A stretch of DNA of 64,000 bases, from positions 2,046,001 through 2,110,000 of the forward strand of contig OZ241345.1 of NCBI GenBank assembly GCA_965200175.1, in the 5' to 3' direction. Both the position numbers and the translations under genes were made by a program. Below the pieces are notes generated by a model. It ran no database searches. It was not told the origin of the DNA and worked only from the letters and a program-made list of their open reading frames with translations. The DNA is from Azophilus sp026709365. GTDB taxonomy: Bacteria; Pseudomonadota; Gammaproteobacteria; Pseudomonadales; Azotimanducaceae. Shown here piece by piece: positions 34,723-42,000 of this stretch; positions within the stretch are counted from its first letter, which is position 1, and every line of letters begins with the position of its first letter.

Positions 34723-34917
34723 CTAAGGCCGGGCAAGCGCCTCAAATTCCTCTGGCGTCAGCGGGCGCGCCTCCTCCTCCACCAGAAACGGAATGCCGTC
34801 CCGAACCGGGTAGGCCAGCCGGCTGGCACGGCACCAGAGCTCATCCCGGTCGCGGCGATAGGTCAGGGCGGCCTTGCTGGCCGGGCAGACGAGCGTTTCC
34901 AGCAGCCCAGCGTCCAT
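34723..34917 (-). CDS. Trm112/YcaR-like small protein
   Basis: 64 residues: LLETLVCPASKAALTYRRDRDELWCRASRLAYPVRDGIPFLVEEEARPL, the Trm112p-like fold normally carrying four zinc Cys; here only two Cys remain. ATG 34917 overlaps the purA stop (ATGA), so it is co-translated with purA. In enterobacteria the homologue ycaR sits between lpxK and kdsB; here that place (59.58 kb) is empty, so the gene appears to have moved. Function unclear. Confidence 0.85.
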   Translation of the reverse strand: MDAGLLETLVCPASKAALTYRRDRDELWCRASRLAYPVRDGIPFLVEEEARPLTPEEFEALARP

Positions 34918-36212
34918 CACGGCTTGAAAGGGTCGTCGAGTATGATGGTCTGGGAACGGTCCGGGCCGGTGGAGACGATGCTGACCGGAGCGCCGACCGT
35001 CTCTTCGATGCGCTTGATGTAGCGCCGCGCGTTGGCTGGGAGATCCGCCAGGCGGCGGACGCCAAACGTGGATTCCCGCCAGCCGGGCAACTGCTCGAAC
35101 CGGGGCTTGAGATCGGAGTAGTACTCGCTGCCGAAGCGCGCCGCGCCGCGGTCGCCGGCAGGCGCATCGTATGCGGTGCAGATGTTGATGGCGGGCAAGC
35201 CGTCGAGCACGTCGAGCTTGGTCAGGCACAGCCCGGAGATGCTGTTGATGCGCACCGTCTGCCTAAGCGCCGCGGCATCGAACCAGCCGCAGCGCCGCGG
35301 ACGGCCCGTGGTCGAGCCAAACTCCGCGCCCCGTTCGGCCAACGTCCTGCCCACCTCGTCGTCGAGTTCGGTGGGGAAGGGCCCGGAACCCACTCGGGTG
35401 GTGTAGGCCTTGGTGATGCCGAGCACGCAGTCGAGCCATGCGGGACCGAACCCGCTGCCGGCCGCAGCGCCGGCCGCGGTGGTATTGGACGACGTGACGA
35501 AGGGATAGGTGCCGAGATCCAAGTCAAGCAGCGCGCCCTGGGCGCCTTCAAAGAGCAGGTTGCCGCCCTGCTCGCGCAGCTGATGGATGAGGGACACCGT
35601 ATCGGCGACCAACGGGCGAATCCGGCCGCTGATCTCGGCGCATTGGTCCAAGGTGCGCTGGTAGTCCTCCGCCGGCGCTTGATAGTAGTTCTCCAGAACG
35701 AAGTTGTGGTACGACATAACCTCGCGCAGCTTGTCCGCAAACTCCGTCCAGTAGAACAGGTCGCCGATCCGCAGCCCCCGGCGCGCCGCCTTGTCTTCGT
35801 AGGCCGGGCCGATGCCGCGCCCGGTGGTGCCGATCCTGCCCGCCCCGCGGGCCGACTCCCGGGCGCGGTCAAGCCGGACGTGGTGCGGCAGGAGCAACTG
35901 GCAGGCCGGGCTGAGGCGCAGCCGCTCGCGCACCGACACCCCGTGCGCCTCAAGGCGGCCGACTTCGTCCAGCAGGGCCATGGGATCGAGAACCACGCCG
36001 TTGCCGATGACGCACAGCGCCTCGGGGTGCAGAATGCCCGACGGAATCAGGTGCAGCACCGTCTTGTGGCCGTCGATGACCAGCGTGTGGCCGGCGTTGT
36101 GCCCGCCTTGGCAACGCACGACGGCAGCAGCCTGATCGGTCAGCAAATCGACGATCTTGCCTTTGCCCTCATCGCCCCATTGGGTGCCGATGACGACGAC
36201 GTTGCGTCCCAT
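34917..36212 (-). CDS. purA: Adenylosuccinate synthetase
   Basis: 431 residues, standard length. It makes adenylosuccinate from IMP, aspartate and GTP in purine synthesis. Motifs: VVIGTQWGDEGKGKIVDLL at the N-terminus (GTP site), QGGHNAGHT (IMP site), and TTGRPRRCGWFD. It follows hflC by 53 bases, the gammaproteobacterial order; the small yjeT gene sometimes found between them is absent. Confidence 0.97.
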   Translation of the reverse strand: MGRNVVVIGTQWGDEGKGKIVDLLTDQAAAVVRCQGGHNAGHTLVIDGHKTVLHLIPSGILHPEALCVIGNGVVLDPMALLDEVGRLEAHGVSVRERLRLSPACQLLLPHHVRLDRARESARGAGRIGTTGRGIGPAYEDKAARRGLRIGDLFYWTEFADKLREVMSYHNFVLENYYQAPAEDYQRTLDQCAEISGRIRPLVADTVSLIHQLREQGGNLLFEGAQGALLDLDLGTYPFVTSSNTTAAGAAAGSGFGPAWLDCVLGITKAYTTRVGSGPFPTELDDEVGRTLAERGAEFGSTTGRPRRCGWFDAAALRQTVRINSISGLCLTKLDVLDGLPAINICTAYDAPAGDRGAARFGSEYYSDLKPRFEQLPGWRESTFGVRRLADLPANARRYIKRIEETVGAPVSIVSTGPDRSQTIILDDPFKP

Positions 36213-36265
36213 ACCGCAGGTTCGGCTCTGGTTTGGGCGGTCCGCGCAGCGAATGGCCGCGCCGG

Positions 36266-37135
36266 TCAGCCTTGGTCGCTCTTGAGGTACTTGAAGAACT
36301 CGCTGTTGGGATCAAGCACCAGCATGTCGCCCTTGTCGGCAAAAACCTTGCCGTAGGCGTTGAGGCTGCGCGTGAATTCGTAGAATTCCGGATCCTTGTT
36401 GAAGGCGGACGCATAGATCGACGCCGCATTGGCGTCGCCGTCGCCGCGAATCAGCTCCGCCTCCCGGTAGGCCTCGGCTTCGATGACGACGGTTTGCCGG
36501 TCCGCATCGGCGCGAATGCCGAGCGCAAGCTCCTGGCCCTGGGCCCGGTATTGGCGCGCCTCAATCTCCCGTTCGGAATTCATGCGGTCATAGACCGAAG
36601 TGGAGACCTCAGTGGGCAGGTCGATGCGCTTGACCCGCACGTCGATGACCTCAATGCCCACCGCTTCCTGCATCACCCGATTAAGGTCGGCGGTGAGCTC
36701 CTGCATGAGTTGGTCCCGCTCGCCGGAAATGACCTCGTGCATGTCGCGGCGGCTGATGGCGTTGCGCAGCCCCTCGTTGACCCGCTCCTGCAGCACTCGA
36801 TTGGCGCGGTTTTCATCGCCCGAACTGGCCGTGTAGTAGTTCGGCACATCGACGATCCGCCACTTGGCGAAGGAATCGACGATCAAGGGCTTCTTCTCCA
36901 AGGTGTAGTAGGTTTCCGGCCTCGAGTCCAAGGTCAGCACCCGGGCGTCGAACTTCTTGACCTCCTCGGCGATCGGCAGCTTGAAGTGCAGGCCCGGCGG
37001 CACGTCGGCCTTGGCGACCGCGCCAAACCGCAACAGCACCGCCCGCTCGGTCTGCTCGACGATGTACAGGCTCTGCGTCAGCAGCATCAACGCCACCAAG
37101 GCGATGACAACGACGATCAAATTGCGCAGGTTCAT
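36266..37135 (-). CDS. hflC: Protease modulator HflC (SPFH domain)
   Basis: 289 residues: one N-terminal membrane helix (LRNLIVVVIALVALMLLTQSL), then an SPFH/band 7 domain (VEQTERAVLLRFGAVAKADVPPGLHFKLP) and a long coiled coil (IRADADRQTVVIEAEAYREAELIRGDGDANAASIYASAF). HflC and HflK form the large periplasmic assembly that encloses FtsH. It begins 12 bases after hflK. Confidence 0.96.
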   Translation of the reverse strand: MNLRNLIVVVIALVALMLLTQSLYIVEQTERAVLLRFGAVAKADVPPGLHFKLPIAEEVKKFDARVLTLDSRPETYYTLEKKPLIVDSFAKWRIVDVPNYYTASSGDENRANRVLQERVNEGLRNAISRRDMHEVISGERDQLMQELTADLNRVMQEAVGIEVIDVRVKRIDLPTEVSTSVYDRMNSEREIEARQYRAQGQELALGIRADADRQTVVIEAEAYREAELIRGDGDANAASIYASAFNKDPEFYEFTRSLNAYGKVFADKGDMLVLDPNSEFFKYLKSDQG

Positions 37136-37147
37136 CAGCGGACCTCC

Positions 37148-38302
37148 CTAGCGAGTGTCGCGGCCGCGGCCATCGGCGACCCGATTGTTGATTTCCCGGA
37201 TCACGGCATCGGCCAAGCTGCGGACCGTGTCCTGGGTGGCCGCTCCGCCTGCCCCGGCGGCGCCGGACTGCACGAAGCGGTCAAGCGGCAGGACCATCAG
37301 GTTGTTGCCGCCCTGCACATCGACCATGATCTTCGAGCTGTTCGAGAGCACGGCTTCGATCGAGTCCAAATAGAGCCGGTCCCGGGTGACGTCCTTCGCC
37401 AGGGAGTACTCGGCCAACAGCTTCTCGAAGCGTTGCGCCTCGCCTTCCGCGCGAGCCACCACTTGGTCCCGGTAGGCGTTGGCCTGCTCGATGAGCTTCT
37501 GCGCCTCGCCGCGCGCCGTGGGAATGACGCTCTCGGCATAGGCGTTGGCCTCATTGATGAACCGCTGCTCGTCCTCCTGGGCCTTTTGCACGTCGTTGAA
37601 GGCGTCGCGGACCTGGGACGGCGGAGCGCTCTCATCGATGTTGACCTTGCTCACCAGGATGCCCGTCTCGTAACGGTTGAGATAGGACTGCAGGCGCTCC
37701 TGCACCTCGATGGCGATGGCGGCGCGGCCATCGGTGATGACCTGATCCATGATGGAGCCGCCCACCACATGGCGCAGGGCGCTCTCCTGAGCCTGGTCCA
37801 AGCTCACTTCGGGATTGCGCACGTTGACCAGAAAGGCGATGGGATCATCGACCACGTACTGCACCGTCATGGTGACGTCGACGATGTTCTCATCCTCGGT
37901 CAGCATCAGCGCCTGATGCTCCTTGGAGCGCACTTGGGTGACGTTGACCTTATGCACCCGGTCAACCAGCGGCGGGTTCCAGTGCAGGCCCGGCATGACG
38001 ATGTTCTGCTGGACGGCGCCAAAGCGAAACACCACGCCACGCTCGCCCTGGTCGATCTGGTACAGGCCGAAAAACCCGTAAATGGCGACCAGCGCCAGCA
38101 AGCCGACGCCCAGCAGGCCAGCGCTCACCTTGCCGCCACTGCCGCCGCCGTCGCCACCGCTTCGGCCACCGCTGCCGCCGCCGAACATGCCGGTCAATTG
38201 CGACTTCAGCTTCCTGAAGGCTTCGTCAAGGTCCGGCGGCCCCTTGTCACCTTGATTGCCCCAAGGGTCCCGGCCGCCGCCGCCCGGTTCATTCCACGCC
38301 AT
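37148..38302 (-). CDS. hflK: FtsH protease activity modulator HflK
   Basis: 384 residues. A Gly/Pro-rich cytoplasmic N-terminus (MAWNEPGGGGRDPWGNQG..., with a GGGSGGRSGGDGGGSGG run) leads to a membrane helix (VGLLALVAIYGFFGLYQI) and the SPFH domain (GERGVVFRFGAVQQNIVMPGLHWNPP), then a coiled-coil rich in Ala/Glu. Partner of HflC. Position between hflX and hflC is canonical. Confidence 0.96.
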   Translation of the reverse strand: MAWNEPGGGGRDPWGNQGDKGPPDLDEAFRKLKSQLTGMFGGGSGGRSGGDGGGSGGKVSAGLLGVGLLALVAIYGFFGLYQIDQGERGVVFRFGAVQQNIVMPGLHWNPPLVDRVHKVNVTQVRSKEHQALMLTEDENIVDVTMTVQYVVDDPIAFLVNVRNPEVSLDQAQESALRHVVGGSIMDQVITDGRAAIAIEVQERLQSYLNRYETGILVSKVNIDESAPPSQVRDAFNDVQKAQEDEQRFINEANAYAESVIPTARGEAQKLIEQANAYRDQVVARAEGEAQRFEKLLAEYSLAKDVTRDRLYLDSIEAVLSNSSKIMVDVQGGNNLMVLPLDRFVQSGAAGAGGAATQDTVRSLADAVIREINNRVADGRGRDTR

Positions 38303-38350
38303 GCGGTGCTCCGTCAGTGGATGGGTTCTAAGTCGTGCAAGTGTACTGCC

Positions 38351-39910
38351 TCAGGCGCATCGGGTCACTTTGAATTTCGAATGCGTCGAATGGCCGCAGG
38401 CGGCGAGGTCACGGCGCAGGCGCGCCATAAGGCGCTCGTCGCCACGCACCTTGAGGCGCATCCCGCCGTCGCTGCCGTGGGTCTCGCCAAGCACCGCGCC
38501 GGCAGCGTACAGCCAAGCGCGAACGCTGCCGGCACAGGCCGGCAAATCGACGTCAACGGGGGCCTGCACGCCCAGCGCCAAGCCGATTCGGGAACGCAGC
38601 GCATCGAGCCCCTCACCCTTGGCGGCGCTCACCGGCAGGGCCTCGGGCGGCACCGGCCCAGCCAGCGGCAAATCGCACTTGTTGAGCACGTTGATGCGGG
38701 CGCAGGCCGAGGCGCCGATCTCCTCCAGCACCGCCTCCACGTCGGCAATGCGTTGGTCAAGACGCGGGGCGGCGCCATCCATGACGTGAATCAGCAAATC
38801 CGCCTGGCTGACCTCCTCAAGGGTGGCCTTGAAGGCATCGATCAGGGTGTGCGGCAGGTGGCTTATGAAGCCCACCGTGTCGGCCAGGACCACTTGCGCC
38901 GCGCCCGGAACGTCGATTCGCCGCAGGGTTGGATCCAAGGTGGCGAACAGCTTGTCCTCGGCGACCACCCCGGCTGCGGCCAGCGCGTTGAACAGGGTCG
39001 ATTTGCCGGCGTTGGCGTAACCGACCAGGGCAACGGTCTGCGCGCCCGAACGGCGCCGCTGACGCTGGCCTTGGCTGCGGCGCTTGCGCACCCCAGCCAG
39101 CCGCGACTGCACCGATTTGATGCGCGTCGCCAGCATTCTCTGATCGAGTTCAAGCTGCGTCTCGCCGGCCCCGCCGCGCAGGCCGATGCCCCCCTTTTGC
39201 CGCTCCAAGTGGCTCCAACCGCCCACCAGCTGGGTCTGGGCATGGGTCAGCTGCGCGAGCTCCACCTGCAACTGCCCCTCAAAGGTGCGGGCCCGCTGGG
39301 CGAAGATGTGGATGATCAGTTCCGAGCGGCCCATCACCCTACAGCCGAGCGCCTGCTCCAGATTGCGCTGCTGGCGCGCCGAGAGGTCGTTGTTGACCAC
39401 CAGCATGTCGGCGCCCCGCGCCTGGATGAGTTGGCGAATCTCCTCGACCTTGCCGGAACCGACCAGCCAGCGCGGATGCTCCCGCCGGCGCCGCGCGGTC
39501 ACCTGGCCCGCCAAGGCCAAGCCCGCCGAAGCAACCAACTCCCGGGTCTCAGCGATGTCGAAGGAGCCCTCAGCTAGGGAGCGCGAGGGGCCCGCCCCCC
39601 GCAAAAAGGAATCCTCAGCCGGGGAGCGCGAGGCGCCCGCCCCCCGCAAAAAGGAATCCTCAGCCGGGGAGCGCGAGGCGCCCGCCCCCCGCAAAAAGGA
39701 ATCCTCAGCCGGGGAGCGCGAGGCGCCCGCCCCTCGCAAAAAGGAAGCCTCGGCCAAGGAGTGCGACGAGACCGTGCCGGGCGCATTCAAGCGCGAAGGC
39801 GCCTCGACATGCAGCAGAACGACCCGCCTGCCGGTCGCCAGACGGTCAATGAACAGGTTGCTGCTGCGGGCAGCGGGCTCCTTGCGCTGCCCGAGCTGAA
39901 GCTCTTGCAT
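38351..39910 (-). CDS. hflX: GTPase HflX with 15-residue tandem-repeat insertion
   Basis: 519 residues against the usual 420-450. Ribosome-splitting GTPase. The N-terminal subdomain strand VVLLHVEAPS (30-39) is followed at 51-117 by about 4.5 copies of SPAEDSFLRGAGASR, after which DIAETRELVASAGL resumes the family sequence. GGIGLRGGAGETQLE (240-254) and the G1 motif GYANAGKST (297-305), DTVGF and NKCD are intact, so the protein should be active. ATG 39910 is 37 bases after hfq. The repeat is 45 bp at DNA level and keeps the frame. Confidence 0.95.
   Translation of the reverse strand: MQELQLGQRKEPAARSSNLFIDRLATGRRVVLLHVEAPSRLNAPGTVSSHSLAEASFLRGAGASRSPAEDSFLRGAGASRSPAEDSFLRGAGASRSPAEDSFLRGAGPSRSLAEGSFDIAETRELVASAGLALAGQVTARRRREHPRWLVGSGKVEEIRQLIQARGADMLVVNNDLSARQQRNLEQALGCRVMGRSELIIHIFAQRARTFEGQLQVELAQLTHAQTQLVGGWSHLERQKGGIGLRGGAGETQLELDQRMLATRIKSVQSRLAGVRKRRSQGQRQRRRSGAQTVALVGYANAGKSTLFNALAAAGVVAEDKLFATLDPTLRRIDVPGAAQVVLADTVGFISHLPHTLIDAFKATLEEVSQADLLIHVMDGAAPRLDQRIADVEAVLEEIGASACARINVLNKCDLPLAGPVPPEALPVSAAKGEGLDALRSRIGLALGVQAPVDVDLPACAGSVRAWLYAAGAVLGETHGSDGGMRLKVRGDERLMARLRRDLAACGHSTHSKFKVTRCA
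39576..39755 (-). repeat. 45-bp in-frame tandem repeat inside hflX
   Basis: Units containing GGAGCGCGAG recur at 39576, 39621, 39666 and 39711, exactly 45 bases apart; the central copies are identical. The period is a multiple of three and each unit codes for SPAEDSFLRGAGASR on the minus strand. Spacer-less repetition inside a coding frame excludes a CRISPR array. Confidence 0.95.
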
Positions 39911-39947
39911 GGCTCTCCCGGAACAAACCCTCTCCGTGATGGGGCGA

Positions 39948-40196
39948 CTAGTTCCGATCCTGGTCGACGGCATCCTCGCTGAGGGGCAGATGAATGTTGC
40001 GGGACGGCACAACGGTGGATATGGCGTGCTTGTAGATCATTTGGCTGACGGAATTGCGCAGCAACACCACAAATTGGTCGAATGACTCAATTTTGCCTTG
40101 CAGCTTTATCCCGTTGACCAAGTAAATCGACACCGGAACGCGCTCCCTGCGCAGAGCGTTCAGGTAGGGGTCCTGCACTGAGATCCCTTTCGTCAT
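39948..40196 (-). CDS. hfq: RNA chaperone Hfq
   Basis: 82 residues. Sm1 and Sm2 motifs are intact: VSIYLVNGIKLQGKIESFDQFVVLL and YKHAISTVVPS (KHA signature), with the proximal-face YKH and distal Tyr/Phe residues. The C-terminal tail is short. It forms a hexamer that pairs small RNAs with mRNAs. First gene of the hfq-hflX-hflK-hflC-purA operon. Confidence 0.98.
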   Translation of the reverse strand: MTKGISVQDPYLNALRRERVPVSIYLVNGIKLQGKIESFDQFVVLLRNSVSQMIYKHAISTVVPSRNIHLPLSEDAVDQDRN

Positions 40197-40223
40197 GGCT
40201 TGCTCCTAACTCGGCGCTGCCCG

Positions 40224-40394
40224 ATTCATTCCGAGGGCAGGACGCCCTCGCTCCGGGGAACGACGCCCGAGCCGGTCATGGCGCCTCGGAGCGAGGGCGT
40301 CCCGCCCTCGATTGGAAATCCGTGCGACACGCAGCGGGTTTGCGCACACATTCAGCATCGACTGAAGCCTGTTTATGGGCATGTTTGCGAAATC
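40224..40394. repeat. Miniature inverted-repeat element, incomplete copy
   Basis: Shares with the 23.2-kb element the paired CGAGGGC(A/G)GGACGCCCTCG hairpins, the GATTTCCAATCGAGGGCGGG junction in inverse, the GCAGCGGGTTTGC segment and the terminal TGTTTATGGGCATGTTTGCG. Only one terminal repeat (at 40360-40394) is present; the other end is missing, so the copy is truncated beside hfq. Confidence 0.65.
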
Positions 40395-40826
40395 CCTAGG
40401 CTTTAGGTGAACCTTCAAGCTTCAAGGTTACTACGTCAGCGGATCGAAGGCCACTTCGCCGCGCAAGTGTGTGCCGCGCACGTGTCAGCACGGCGAACGC
40501 CGTCGCCAGCGCCAAGCCGTGGCCGGAGACCGGGTCCCCGATGCGCTCGAAGCAGCCGGGCACCGGGCGCAGCGCCCCCGGCGCGCTGAGCGTCTTGCGA
40601 AACAGGACCTTGGACCTAGCTCGTCACCCCCCGCCAGGAAAGTGCCCCACAGGATGCCGACTTCAGCGGAAAGGCCTGCGAAAACCCATTTCGCAACCCA
40701 CCGGAAAGCCGTGAAAACAGGGGATTCCTCTCGGCGGCGGGAATTGCTGCCATTCCTGCACCCTGCCGGCACCATTCTTGCGCCATACTTGGCGCTTAAC
40801 CGTCCGAAACAGGAGGAGCAGCGCCC
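40395..40826. other. 430-base gap, possible decayed coding fragment
   Basis: No intact gene. On the minus strand, about 40435-40611 reads without stops with almost entirely G/C third positions (KVLFRKTLSAPGALRPVPGC...), and the neighbouring frame to about 40740 continues similarly, which suggests a decayed gene with a frameshift. I do not recognise the family. The promoter of the epoxide hydrolase gene must also lie here. Confidence 0.3.
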
Positions 40827-41975
40827 ATGACCACCATCGAACCCTTCGCCATCGACGTGCCGGCCGCGGACATCGACAGCCTCAAAAGCCGCTTGGCGGC
40901 AACCCGCTGGCCGGAAGCCGAAACGCCGGACGACTGGAGCCAAGGCGTCCCGCTCGCCTACGCGCAGGAATTCTGCGGCTACTGGGCCGAGCGCTACGAC
41001 TGGTCCGCCCGACAGGCCTTGATGAATCGCTTCGCCCAGTTCAGGACCAGGCTGCGGGATCTGGAGATCCACTTCATTCACCATCGAAGCCCGTCTCCCC
41101 ATGCCCGGCCGCTGCTCATCACCCACGGCTGGCCCGGATCGGTGGTGGAGTTCCACAAGGTCATCGAGCCGCTGGCGGATCCCGCCGCCCACGGTGGCGA
41201 CCCCGCCGACGCCTTCCACGTCATCTGCCCCTCCCTGCCCGGCTATGGCTTCTCCGGCAAGCCGGCGGCCACCGGCTGGGGGGTGGAGAAAATCGCCTCG
41301 GCCTGGGACCAATTGATGGCCCGTCTGGGCTACGACGGCTACTTCGCCCAAGGCGGCGATTGGGGAGCGGCGGTCACCACCGCCATCGGCATCCAGAACC
41401 TGGGCCGCTGCGCCGGCATTCACCTCAACATGCCGTTCGCAGCGCCCACCGCCGAGGCCTTGGCCAATCCGACCGCTCGGGACAAGCTGGCGCTGGCGGG
41501 CGCCAGCCACTACCAGGAATGGGATTCCGGCTACTCGAAGCAGCAGAGCACCCGGCCGCAAACCCTCGGCTACGGTCTGGTCGATTCGCCTGCTGGCCAG
41601 GCCATGTGGATTTTGGAGAAGTTCTGGGCGTGGACGGATTGCGACGGCCATCCGGAAAACGCGCTCAGCCGCGATGAGCTGATCGACAACATCATGGTCT
41701 ATTGGCTCAACGGCGCCGGCGCCTCCTCCGCCCGCCTCTACTGGGAGAGCTTCGGCAAGGCCTTCTCCGGCGGCGACGGCGAGACCGTGGCGGTGCCCAC
41801 TGGCTGCAGCATCTTTCCCAAGGAGATCATTCCGACGCCCCGGTCCTGGGCGCAAGTTCGCTACCCGAACATCGTCCATTGGAACGAACTCGACCGCGGC
41901 GGCCACTTCGCCGCCTTCGAGCAGCCGGCGCTGTTCGTTGACGAGGTGCGCAGCGCCTTGCGCGCGATGCGGTAG
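40827..41975 (+). CDS. Epoxide hydrolase with EHN domain (alpha/beta hydrolase)
   Basis: 382 residues. The N-terminal EHN domain (IEPFAIDVPAADIDSLKSRLAATRWPEAE) precedes an alpha/beta hydrolase with oxyanion HGWPG (100-104), nucleophile Asp178 in FAQGGDWGA and general base His360 in DRGGHFAAFEQP. This is the juvenile-hormone/microsomal-type epoxide hydrolase family, which opens epoxides to diols. The substrate may be a terpenoid or alkene epoxide; the P450 at 18 kb could supply one, but they are not linked. Confidence 0.92.
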   Translation: MTTIEPFAIDVPAADIDSLKSRLAATRWPEAETPDDWSQGVPLAYAQEFCGYWAERYDWSARQALMNRFAQFRTRLRDLEIHFIHHRSPSPHARPLLITHGWPGSVVEFHKVIEPLADPAAHGGDPADAFHVICPSLPGYGFSGKPAATGWGVEKIASAWDQLMARLGYDGYFAQGGDWGAAVTTAIGIQNLGRCAGIHLNMPFAAPTAEALANPTARDKLALAGASHYQEWDSGYSKQQSTRPQTLGYGLVDSPAGQAMWILEKFWAWTDCDGHPENALSRDELIDNIMVYWLNGAGASSARLYWESFGKAFSGGDGETVAVPTGCSIFPKEIIPTPRSWAQVRYPNIVHWNELDRGGHFAAFEQPALFVDEVRSALRAMR

Positions 41976-42000
41976 GGCGCCGCCGCCCGAATCCGTCCGG

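Noticed and set aside
36233..39577. 1114-codon open frame on the plus strand
   Set aside because: It runs antisense to purA, hflC, hflK and hflX, whose products are certain; long antisense frames are expected at this GC content.
39576..39755. Regular repeats as a CRISPR array
   Set aside because: Units abut without unique spacers, lie in frame inside hflX and have no cas genes nearby.
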